Source: an uncultured Geobacteraceae bacterium
Lineage (GTDB): Bacteria; Desulfobacterota; Desulfuromonadia; Geobacterales; Pseudopelobacteraceae
Length of the DNA stretch: 40,811 nucleotides
Reading direction: 5' to 3'
NCBI GenBank assembly: GCA_903845365.1
Contig: CAIMXI010000482.1
Span: forward strand, 1-40,811
The translations under genes were made by a program, and so were the position numbers. Of this stretch, positions 1 through 6,671 are shown in pieces. How positions within the stretch are numbered: the first letter of the stretch is position 1; each line of letters opens with the position of its first letter. Under the pieces are notes generated by a model that worked only from the letters and a program-made list of their open reading frames with translations, had not been told where the DNA came from and did not search any database.

Positions 1-9
1 TGAAGGCAT

Positions 10-35
10 AGTAGACTAAGATATGTTAGTTTACT
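10..35. promoter_or_regulatory. Candidate operator of the Phd/PIN toxin-antitoxin pair
   Basis: An imperfect inverted repeat, AGTAGACTAA (10-19) and TTAGTTTACT (26-35), pairs at 9 of 10 positions around a 6-nt centre. It ends 15 nt before the antitoxin ATG. Phd/YefM antitoxins are known to bind palindromes in their own promoters, so this is a plausible autoregulation site. No binding evidence can be seen from sequence alone. Confidence 0.5.
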
Positions 36-50
36 GTTGGAGGTTCCACC

Positions 51-299
51 ATGTTGGCAGTTAATATTCACGAAGCGAAAACGCATCTCTCACGTCTGGT
101 CGAGGACGCTGCCCACGGCAAACCTTTTATTATTGCGAAGGCCGGCAAGCCGATGGTCAAGGTAATACCCTTCTCGCCTGAAAAACAGGGTTCGGAGCGA
201 CGTCTTGGCTTCATGTCTGGCGAAATATCCGTTCCGGATGATTTTGACAGTATGAACACCGGTTCGATAACGGCATTGTTTGAGGGGAGTGGAGAGTGA
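51..299 (+). CDS. Type II antitoxin, Phd/YefM family
   Basis: This 82-residue protein has the Phd/YefM N-terminal pattern, with VNIHEAKTHLSRLVEDA near residues 4-20 followed by an IIAKAGKPMVKV strand. That fold dimerises, binds the operator DNA and neutralises the toxin through a C-terminal tail. A good GGAGG Shine-Dalgarno lies at 40-44, before the ATG. Its stop overlaps the GTG start of the PIN toxin, giving translational coupling. A palindrome at 10-35 is the likely operator. The family assignment is confident; activity is inferred. Confidence 0.88.
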   Translation: MLAVNIHEAKTHLSRLVEDAAHGKPFIIAKAGKPMVKVIPFSPEKQGSERRLGFMSGEISVPDDFDSMNTGSITALFEGSGE

Positions 300-682
300 A
301 ACTGCTACTAGACACTCATATTCTCCTCTGGTCAGCCGGTCAGCCGGATAAGCTTTCCACTGAAGCTCGAACTCTTTTACTTGACTCGACAAATTCACTT
401 TTTTTCAGTTCTGCGAGCATCTGGGAGATTGTAATCAAGAGAGGCCTGGGTCGCGACGACTTCAAGGTGGATCCGCTTCGCTTGCGGAAACAGCTAGTCA
501 TCAACGGATACGAGGAAGTCGCTGTTTCTGCAGATCATGCCCTTGCCGTTGACGTGCTTCCCACTTTGCACAAAGACCCTTTTGACCGTATTCTGATTGC
601 CCAGGCTCGCACGGAAGGTATGCTGTTGCTGTCTGCAGACTGTCAGGTATCGAGATACGGTAATGGAATTATGACGGTTTGA
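296..682 (+). CDS. PIN-domain ribonuclease toxin (VapC-like)
   Basis: This 128-residue PIN-domain protein is the expected partner of the Phd antitoxin just upstream. The acidic PIN residues are visible: Asp6 in LLLDTHILLW, the Glu of ASIWEIVIK near residue 44, the aspartates of HKDPFDRILIAQA and the Asp of LLSADCQV. PIN toxins are Mg-dependent RNases that cut tRNA or other RNAs. The GTG start at 296 overlaps the antitoxin stop by 4 nt. The length is normal and nothing looks broken. The RNA target cannot be read from sequence. Confidence 0.87.
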   Translation: MKLLLDTHILLWSAGQPDKLSTEARTLLLDSTNSLFFSSASIWEIVIKRGLGRDDFKVDPLRLRKQLVINGYEEVAVSADHALAVDVLPTLHKDPFDRILIAQARTEGMLLLSADCQVSRYGNGIMTV

Positions 683-719
683 GAATCAAAACAAATAATA
701 CAAGGGAGATCGTCACTAT

Positions 720-1547
720 ATGAAACAGACACGCGCAATCGTCATAACCGGCAACGGTACCAACTGCGAGATGGAGGCGGCGCATGCCTGCCGGTTGGGC
801 GGTTTTGACGAAACTGTAATTGCCCATATTGCCGAAATACTTTCCGGTGAAATTCAACTGGATGATTTCCACTTTCTTAATCTGACAGGTGGTTTTCTCG
901 ACGGCGATGATCTGGGGAGCGCAAAGGCTCAGGCCAATCGCTTGAAACATGCTGCTGTAAGTGGCAGCGGCGAAAAACTGGTTGACCAGTTTAGTCGTTT
1001 TATTGCTGCAGGAAAGTTGATCCTCGGAGTCTGCAACGGTTTCCAGTTGATGGTAAAAATGGGAATGCTGCCTGGCTTTAACGGCGAATATCTGCAACAG
1101 ACCGTTACGCTGACGCATAACGACTCTGGCCGTTTTCAGGATCGCTGGACTTATCTGCAGGTGGATTCCGCGTCATCCTGCGTGTTTACCCGTGGGATCG
1201 ACAGGGGGATATATCTACCGGTACGTCACGGTGAAGGGAAGTTCCTCTGCGATTCAGATGCTACTCTGGCGCGGATTGAGGATGAGCATCTTGCCGTGTT
1301 ACGATATAGCGATGCTGATTATGCCAATGTAGTGATGGAGTTTCCCGCCAATCCTAACGGTTCAGTCAACGCCATTGCCGCCCTCTGCGATCCAAGCGGT
1401 CGCTTGATGGGGTTGATGCCGCACCCGGAGGCGTTTGTGCATTATACCCAGCATCCTCGTTGGACGAGAGAAAATCTGCCGGAAGAGGGTGACGGGTTGA
1501 TCCTGTATAAAAATGCCGCAGAGTATGTTAGAAAAAATCTAGTCTGA
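720..1547 (+). CDS. purQ: Phosphoribosylformylglycinamidine synthase, glutaminase subunit PurQ
   Basis: PurQ hydrolyses glutamine and passes ammonia to PurL for the FGAR to FGAM step of purine synthesis. The class I amidotransferase signature is clear: the nucleophile Cys105 in GVCNGFQ and the His/Glu pair in MPHPEAF near the C-terminus. At 275 residues it is longer than the roughly 230-residue Bacillus type and resembles the glutaminase domain of large PurL proteins. The start is ATG 720, with a GGGAG about 11 nt upstream, which is a rather long spacing. No purL is in the window. Its stop codon lies inside a long inverted repeat (1546-1689). purF follows in the same direction. Confidence 0.9.
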   Translation: MKQTRAIVITGNGTNCEMEAAHACRLGGFDETVIAHIAEILSGEIQLDDFHFLNLTGGFLDGDDLGSAKAQANRLKHAAVSGSGEKLVDQFSRFIAAGKLILGVCNGFQLMVKMGMLPGFNGEYLQQTVTLTHNDSGRFQDRWTYLQVDSASSCVFTRGIDRGIYLPVRHGEGKFLCDSDATLARIEDEHLAVLRYSDADYANVVMEFPANPNGSVNAIAALCDPSGRLMGLMPHPEAFVHYTQHPRWTRENLPEEGDGLILYKNAAEYVRKNLV

Positions 1548-1689
1548 ATAACACGGAGCAACGGAGCAACAGAGAAAGGCAATAAATAGATTTTTTTGAG
1601 AGTGGCTTTGAGCTAATCTAATATTCAAATCTCATATTTTGTCCCGAAAATTTGGTTTTTCTCCGTTGCTCTGTTGCTCCGTGTTATTC
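1546..1689. repeat. 32-bp imperfect inverted repeat between purQ and purF
   Basis: The left arm (1546-1577) and right arm (1658-1689) are reverse complements at 30 of 32 positions. The arms carry a tandem GGAGCAAC motif and are separated by an AT-rich 80-nt spacer. The left arm begins inside the purQ stop codon and the right arm ends 24 nt before the purF ATG. The spacer has no convincing ORF. The transcript would form a very stable long stem. It could be a repeat element, an RNA-processing site or a regulatory stem. Confidence 0.85.
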
Positions 1690-1713
1690 CATTCAAAGTG
1701 GAGCCTTTAAACT

Positions 1714-3141
1714 ATGAAATTATCCCGTCCCCAAGAAGAATGCGGCGTTTTTGGAATTTACAATCACACAGAGGCATCAAACCTGACCTATCTCGGTCTA
1801 TATGCCCTGCAGCACAGAGGTCAGGAGAGCTGCGGCATTGTCTCCTCTGATGGCAATTCCCTCCATGCTCACAAGCGGATGGGACTGGTCGCCGATGTCT
1901 TCAGCAATCCTGACGTGTTCAAGAAACTGCCCGGGAAGTCAGCGATCGGCCATGTTCGCTATTCTACCACTGGAGCATCGGTAGAGAAAAATGTGCAGCC
2001 GATCATGGTAGATTATTCTCGTGGTTCGATTGCGGTCGCCCACAACGGAAATCTTGTCAATGCCCAACTGCTGAAGGCTGAATTGGAAGCCTACGGATCG
2101 ATCTTCCAGACGACGATGGATACGGAGATAATCATCCATCTTATTGCCGCGTCCAAGACAAACTCACTTGTTGATCGAATCACTGATGCTTTAAAGCGTG
2201 TTCAGGGTGCCTACTGTCTTCTGTTTTTAACCGAGACCCGCATGATTGCGGTGCGTGATCCAAATGGCTTCCGTCCGTTATGCCTCGGCAAGCTGGGTGA
2301 TGCCTGGGTTGTTGCCTCCGAAAGCTGTGCGCTGGATCTCATAGAAGCCGACTTTGTTCGTGAGATAGAGCCTGGCGAAATGGTGCTCTGTTCAAAAGAA
2401 GACGGTGTAAAGTCCTTCTTCCCGTTCAAAGAGATAGAACAGACCCCGTGTATCTTCGAATTTGTATATTTTGCCCGTCCTGATTCGTACATATTCGGCA
2501 GAAATGTCTACCTGGCTCGCAAGGAGCTGGGTCGGCAGTTAGCCCGTGAATACCCGGTGGATGCCGATGTCGTCATTGCCGTTCCCGATTCCGGTGTGCC
2601 TGCCGCAATGGGCTTTGCCGAGGAATCCGGAATTCCTTTCGAACTCGGATTGATCCGTAACCACTACGTTGGCAGGACTTTTATCGAACCTGCACAGTCC
2701 ATTCGTCACTTCGGGGTCAAGATCAAGCTTAATCCTGTGCGGGAGCTGCTTAAAGGTAAACGCGTGGTCATAATTGACGATTCTATCGTACGCGGCACCA
2801 CCTCACGCAAGATTGTCAAAATGGTTCGCAATGCCGGAGCGTTGGAGGTGCACCTCCGGATATCTTCACCGCCAACCAGCTACCCCTGCTATTACGGAAT
2901 TGATACTCCAAACCGCAAGGAACTTATTTCGTCATCTCATACAATTGATGAAATATGTCGCTATGTTACTGCCGATACACTTGGCTATCTCTCAGAAGAG
3001 GGGCTGAGTTCCTCGATCGGGCATGGTGATACCCGCTACTGTAAAGCCTGTTTTGGCGGGGATTACCCGGTTGCATTCCCAAAACCTGTTGTGAAACCCC
3101 AGATGGGACTATTTGAAGAGGAGGATGTAGAATATGAATGA
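1714..3141 (+). CDS. purF: Amidophosphoribosyltransferase PurF (Fe-S type)
   Basis: PurF catalyses the first committed step of purine synthesis, PRPP plus glutamine to phosphoribosylamine. The 475-residue protein starts with a 9-residue propeptide before Cys10 in EECGVFGIY, the N-terminal nucleophile after cleavage. The glutaminase motifs [15 protein letters not shown] and AHNGNLVN follow. The C-terminal half has the PRPP loop [14 protein letters not shown]. Cysteines in TPCIFEF, YPCYYG and YCKACFGG match the four [4Fe-4S] ligands of the Bacillus-type enzyme. It overlaps pyrE by 8 nt, so the two are probably co-translated. Confidence 0.95.
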   Translation: MKLSRPQEECGVFGIYNHTEASNLTYLGLYALQHRGQESCGIVSSDGNSLHAHKRMGLVADVFSNPDVFKKLPGKSAIGHVRYSTTGASVEKNVQPIMVDYSRGSIAVAHNGNLVNAQLLKAELEAYGSIFQTTMDTEIIIHLIAASKTNSLVDRITDALKRVQGAYCLLFLTETRMIAVRDPNGFRPLCLGKLGDAWVVASESCALDLIEADFVREIEPGEMVLCSKEDGVKSFFPFKEIEQTPCIFEFVYFARPDSYIFGRNVYLARKELGRQLAREYPVDADVVIAVPDSGVPAAMGFAEESGIPFELGLIRNHYVGRTFIEPAQSIRHFGVKIKLNPVRELLKGKRVVIIDDSIVRGTTSRKIVKMVRNAGALEVHLRISSPPTSYPCYYGIDTPNRKELISSSHTIDEICRYVTADTLGYLSEEGLSSSIGHGDTRYCKACFGGDYPVAFPKPVVKPQMGLFEEEDVEYE

Positions 3142-3685
3142 ACGTGAACAGTTAAAGAAGATCATCCTGGATTTATCGTACGAAAAGCGTTTGGTAACAC
3201 TGGCTTCTGGTCGTCAGAGTGACTTTTATTTTGATGGCAAGCAGGCTACGCTCCATGCAGAAGGGGGCTTTCTGGTCGGCAAGCTGTTCTATGAAGCCAT
3301 CAGGGACGTTGAAAATGTTCAGGCGGTTGGCGGCATCACTATGGGAGCGGATCCTATTGCCACGGCTACCTCAATTGCTGCTCATCTGGCCGGCGCACGC
3401 ATGCATGCCTTTATTATCCGCAAGGAGGCAAAAGGGCACGGCACCGGTCAATGGCTGGAAGGGCGCAAAAACCTTCCAGCTGGCACCAGAGTTGTCATTG
3501 TGGAAGATGTCGTTACCACCGGCGGATCCTCCATGAAGGCGGTGCGGCGTGCTGAGGAGGAGGGGCTGGTCGTACTCGGTATCGTAACGTTAGTAGACCG
3601 CGAAGAGGGTGGCCGCGAGAATATCGAGGCGGAAGGGTACTGGTTGAGAGCGCTCTTTACCAAGAGCCAATTGGTTGGTGGGTAA
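3134..3685 (+). CDS. pyrE: Orotate phosphoribosyltransferase PyrE
   Basis: PyrE joins orotate to PRPP to make OMP in pyrimidine synthesis. The 183-residue protein has the type I PRTase PRPP-binding motif [18 protein letters not shown] near residues 118-135, the [11 protein letters not shown] flexible-loop region, and an N-terminal [15 protein letters not shown] substrate segment. ATG 3134 lies within the end of purF (8-nt overlap). A strong intrinsic terminator follows at 3697-3726, so the gene closes the purine/pyrimidine transcription unit. Length and motifs are normal. Confidence 0.95.
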   Translation: MNEREQLKKIILDLSYEKRLVTLASGRQSDFYFDGKQATLHAEGGFLVGKLFYEAIRDVENVQAVGGITMGADPIATATSIAAHLAGARMHAFIIRKEAKGHGTGQWLEGRKNLPAGTRVVIVEDVVTTGGSSMKAVRRAEEEGLVVLGIVTLVDREEGGRENIEAEGYWLRALFTKSQLVGG

Positions 3686-3696
3686 TAACTTTGAAT

Positions 3697-3726
3697 AAGC
3701 CTCGTGGAATTCTGCGAGGCTTTTTT
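3697..3726 (+). terminator. Intrinsic terminator after pyrE
   Basis: An 8-bp stem, AAGCCTCG (3697-3704) with CGAGGCTT (3715-3722), has a 10-nt loop and runs into a T-tract through 3726. It starts 12 nt after the pyrE stop. This is a textbook rho-independent terminator and separates the nucleotide genes from the kinase island. Confidence 0.9.
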
Positions 3727-3761
3727 GATCATTTCACATATTCTCTTGAACGAGGGCATTG

Positions 3762-5354
3762 ATGAACATCACCCTTACCGTCATAGAAGGCCCGCAAAAA
3801 GGGAAAAAGTTTGAGTTCCGCGAGCCGGATAACTTTCTGCTGGGGCGTGACAAAGCTGGCAGCAACGCTCACTTCCGATTGGACAACAACGACACCCAAG
3901 TTTCCCGCAATCATTTCCTCCTCGAAATAAATCCCCCCGACTGTTTCATACGCGATGCAGGTAGTCTGAACGGCACCTTTATTGTGCGACCTGTTGACAA
4001 ACGGGTCTATTTCATGGCTGGGCGTAACGATAATAAAAACGAATATGAGTCAAGCGGTGCAAAGTTGAAGGACAAGTTGGGTTTTGCTTCTCTGCAGCGC
4101 GCTGATGAGCGGCTCAAGCTAGCTGACCAGGACATTATTCATGTCGGTCAAACGGCCATCTTGGTGGAGATACTTGCTCAGGTTCGCCCACAGGCAGCAC
4201 AACAGGCCGCTGACTCTGACAGTCACTGCATCGAATGCGGTGCATCCATGCTCAATCCCGCTAGCGTGAAGCGAGCAGACATGCTCTGTGTGGATGACTT
4301 CATCTGCAATGCCTGTAAAGCAAAGCATGAGCAGGCTCGTCGTCCGGTTCGTGGCGTAAATTGCTGCGACTGTGGTTGCGATGTCACCAGTCAAGCCGAT
4401 TCTGATGGCAAGGCTGATGAATTGAAATTGATTGCGCTCTACCTGTGCCCGTCATGCGCTAAAAAACGTATCAGTGGGCAACTGCCGGTGGAGCGGATCA
4501 AAGAGTATCGCCTACTGACCCAACTGGGTGAAGGCGGTTTCGGCATGGTGTTTCTGGCCTGGCACGCCACAACCAATCGGGCCGTTGCCCTGAAGATAAC
4601 CAAGGAGGTTATCAAGGATGATCCTGCCTTGGTAAAACGTTTCAAGCGCGAGATCGCCGTTATGCAGCGACTGAAACATCCCAACCTGGTCAGACTGCTG
4701 GATGAGGGGATTGCTGATTCGGGCAACTACTTCTTTATATCTGAATATCTTCCAGCCGGAAGCCTCACGGACTACACTTGGCATTACTTTAACGGTATCC
4801 TGCCGGTTGCCAAGGCCTGTCAGATTTACGCTCAAGCTCTTGAAGGGCTGGCATTCCTTCATAGCAAGGGATACATTCACCGTGACATTAAGCCGGAGAA
4901 CATAATCCTCACCAAAGACAGCAGCGGCAAGCGGATTGCGAAACTGGGTGATTTCGGTCTGGCCAAGAACTACCTGGTTCATGGCGGTACGCTGACAGGC
5001 GCCAATGAATGGATCGGCACTATTTTCTATTGCCCGCCGGAGCAGATACTTGACTTCAAACACTCGTCTCCAGCCTCGGATGTGTATGCCATGGGGATTG
5101 CCTTTTACAACTCCGTTACCGGGCAATTCCCGTATGACTTCCCAAGTCGTGAGGAGTGCGCCCGCATGGTCCGGCGCGGCGAACGCCCCCGTGATCCGAT
5201 CTCATTTATTCTGGGGGATGATAAGCCGATTTCGATAGAAAAGCGGTTGCCGGGGATAGATGGTAAGGTGGCAAAGGCGGTGAATGGGGCGATTGTGAAG
5301 GATGTGAAAAAGAGAATCGGGATTGCGGAGTTTGTCAGGGCGTTGGCGGGATAG
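3762..5354 (+). CDS. FHA - zinc cluster - Ser/Thr protein kinase
   Basis: This 530-residue protein has three parts. Residues 1-130 are an FHA phosphothreonine-binding domain, with Gly28-Arg29, Ser48-x2-His51 and Asn70-Gly71 in place. Residues 156-232 hold cysteine pairs (C156/C159, C182/C185, C201/C204, C229/C232) that look like two zinc-binding knuckles. Residues 249-520 are a Hanks-type kinase with GEGGFG loop, His373-Arg374-Asp375 and Asp397-Phe-Gly, so it appears active. There is no membrane segment, unlike PASTA kinases. I prefer ATG 3762 over TTG 3759 because GAGGG at 3752-3756 is well spaced for it. A decayed copy of its 3' end lies at 6539-6649. Confidence 0.88.
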   Translation: MNITLTVIEGPQKGKKFEFREPDNFLLGRDKAGSNAHFRLDNNDTQVSRNHFLLEINPPDCFIRDAGSLNGTFIVRPVDKRVYFMAGRNDNKNEYESSGAKLKDKLGFASLQRADERLKLADQDIIHVGQTAILVEILAQVRPQAAQQAADSDSHCIECGASMLNPASVKRADMLCVDDFICNACKAKHEQARRPVRGVNCCDCGCDVTSQADSDGKADELKLIALYLCPSCAKKRISGQLPVERIKEYRLLTQLGEGGFGMVFLAWHATTNRAVALKITKEVIKDDPALVKRFKREIAVMQRLKHPNLVRLLDEGIADSGNYFFISEYLPAGSLTDYTWHYFNGILPVAKACQIYAQALEGLAFLHSKGYIHRDIKPENIILTKDSSGKRIAKLGDFGLAKNYLVHGGTLTGANEWIGTIFYCPPEQILDFKHSSPASDVYAMGIAFYNSVTGQFPYDFPSREECARMVRRGERPRDPISFILGDDKPISIEKRLPGIDGKVAKAVNGAIVKDVKKRIGIAEFVRALAG

Positions 5355-5379
5355 ATTTTCTGACAATGACGGAACATTG

Positions 5380-5409
5380 TTGAAAATATTGTTTAAAATA
5401 CTGTATAAG
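5380..5409 (+). promoter_or_regulatory. Sigma-70-like promoter for the second PIN module
   Basis: TTGAAA (5380-5385) and TATAAG (5404-5409) are separated by 18 nt in an AT-rich stretch 31 nt before the antitoxin ATG. AACATTGTT (5373-5381) overlaps the -35 box and is nearly palindromic, so it may be part of an operator. This is motif reading only. Confidence 0.5.
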
Positions 5410-5439
5410 TAATTATTGAAAATGAGATGAGGTATCGCT

Positions 5440-5673
5440 ATGGCAACCGTTAATTACAGTATTCCCGATGATGTGAAAGAGTTGTTCAATACTGCGTTTG
5501 CTGGTGCTAATCGGAGTGCTGTCATTTCTGGTCTGATGCAGCAGGCTGCCGAGCACGAGTTGCGCCTTAAACGCCGCAGAGAATCTGTTGATGCATTGTT
5601 GGCGGTTCGTGCCACGGCACCACACGTATCAGCGGAGGCCATTCATGCCGCACGGGAAGAGGTACGCCATTGA
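5440..5673 (+). CDS. Antitoxin-like small protein paired with a PIN toxin
   Basis: This 77-residue protein begins with a short strand (VNYSIPDD) followed by helices with NRSAVISGLMQQAAEHELRL. That is the layout of a ribbon-helix-helix type antitoxin, and the tail is charged (RRRESVDALLAV). It overlaps the following PIN gene by 4 nt, as is usual for antitoxin-toxin pairs. GAGATGAGG sits upstream of the ATG. The antitoxin role is inferred from shape and context; the exact family was not confirmed. Confidence 0.75.
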   Translation: MATVNYSIPDDVKELFNTAFAGANRSAVISGLMQQAAEHELRLKRRRESVDALLAVRATAPHVSAEAIHAAREEVRH

Positions 5674-6107
5674 AACCGGTCGTAGTGGTTGATGCCAGTG
5701 TCGCTATCAAGTGGTTTGTCTTTGAGTCACCTGATGAAGAAGACACAGATGAAGCTCTTGAACTTTTGCGGGCATATCGGGATGATCGGATAGATTTTTA
5801 TCAGCCGCCAATCTGGCGCGCCGAAGTATTGGCAGTTCTTGCCCGGATCGTGCCAGATAAGGTAGATCAGCACACATGGAAACTTCTGGCGTTCGATCAT
5901 ACCGAAGCAACGGGAAGTTCCGTGTATCTCAAAGCGGTTCAGCTTTCAATCCAGCTCAATCATCATCTTTTCGATACCATGTATCATGCCGCCGCACTGA
6001 CTCATCCCTCAGCAACCCTGATAACTGCCGATGAAAAATACCGTAGCAAGACTGACTCCTTCGGCAGGGTTCTTTCGCTCAAAAGGTGGAACGAGGTGTT
6101 TTTATAA
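5670..6107 (+). CDS. PIN-domain ribonuclease toxin
   Basis: This 145-residue PIN protein has Asp8 in VVVDASVAIKWF, a Glu in PIWRAEVLAVLAR, the Asp of HHLFDTMYHAAAL and the Asp of LITADEKYRS, the usual four acidic positions. The TTG start at 5670 overlaps the stop of the antitoxin-like gene, so translation is coupled. With its partner it forms a second toxin-antitoxin module, lying between two kinase genes. It differs clearly in sequence from the PIN toxin at 296-682. Substrate unknown. Confidence 0.83.
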   Translation: MKPVVVVDASVAIKWFVFESPDEEDTDEALELLRAYRDDRIDFYQPPIWRAEVLAVLARIVPDKVDQHTWKLLAFDHTEATGSSVYLKAVQLSIQLNHHLFDTMYHAAALTHPSATLITADEKYRSKTDSFGRVLSLKRWNEVFL

Positions 6108-6155
6108 CCCTATTGATTTTACATTTGCTACGGAGGTACGACAGTTATAACACAT

Positions 6156-6377
6156 TTGGCAAGTGATACAGTAATTCGGGAAAAAGGGTTGAAAGTTCTT
6201 TACAAGCATCTTGGTGAAGCAGATGCCGTGCGGTTTCTATCGCAAGTTTCCACAGAAAAAAAGATTATCTGCAAAGCACAACAGAAATTATTTCAAGGTA
6301 TTTCGGTTGATCAGTTTTATGAACAGGCGGCGGCGAGTTGTGCCGAGACTTCTGCTGAATATAAGGGTAAGCGGTAA
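6156..6377 (+). CDS. Small conserved-looking protein, possibly antitoxin-like, start codon decayed
   Basis: The frame encodes about 73 residues with the pattern IREKGLKVLYKHLGEADAVRFLSQ. This resembles small proteins often seen next to toxin-like genes, but I cannot name a family with certainty. The only standard start nearby is TTG 6156, 19 nt after a strong GGAGG (6132-6136). In the same frame ATA at 6147 sits 10 nt after that GGAGG, which is where an ATG would be expected. The start may have mutated, leaving the gene weakly expressed or dead. No partner gene follows; a palindromic repeat does. Confidence 0.5.
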   Translation: MASDTVIREKGLKVLYKHLGEADAVRFLSQVSTEKKIICKAQQKLFQGISVDQFYEQAAASCAETSAEYKGKR

Positions 6378-6439
6378 CGAATTGTTGCTTCTGGGGATTT
6401 TGTGTTCACAGAATTACTGCGGATTGCAACCTCAACAGC

Positions 6440-6530
6440 AAATTCCCTAACCTCTTTTGCCCAGAGGGGTGTCTTTGAAAATGGGGGGAATTTAAAGCAT
6501 CCCCCTTGATAAAGGCGGATTGAGGGGGAT
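6440..6530. repeat. Two small G/C-tract palindromic repeats, intergenic
   Basis: Unit one pairs AAATTCCC (6440-6447) with GGGAATTT (6486-6493) and contains a GCCCAGAGGGGT core. Unit two pairs ATCCCCC (6499-6505) with GGGGGAT (6524-6530). The core and flanks resemble the repeats at 16449-16510 and 16843-16890, so all belong to one short palindromic family. They lie directly before the decayed kinase fragment at 6539. Confidence 0.65.
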
Positions 6531-6538
6531 TTGCTTTT

Positions 6539-6649
6539 AAGCCGATTCCGATGAGGAGCGGTTGCCGGCGATTGATGGGAAGGTGCACGGGCGATGGATG
6601 GGGCGGTCGTGAAAGATGTGGGGAAGAGAATCGGAATTGCGGGGTTTGT
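6539..6649 (+). pseudogene. Decayed copy of the 3' end of the FHA-kinase gene
   Basis: This stretch aligns with 5223-5335, the end of the FHA-kinase gene. Shared runs include GCGGTTGCCGG, ATGGGGCG and AAGAGAATCGG. At least two single-base indels break the frame, and by eye identity is roughly 80 percent. Only the kinase C-terminal coding end remains. The open frame that runs from 6594 into the next kinase is a by-product of this remnant, not a real N-terminus. Confidence 0.85.
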
Positions 6650-6671
6650 GAAATTTAGGACAGGAGATAAA

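Noticed and set aside
6594-6671. N-terminal extension of the TPR kinase
   Set aside because: It is a reading of the decayed FHA-kinase end. AGGAG at 6662-6666 points to ATG 6672.
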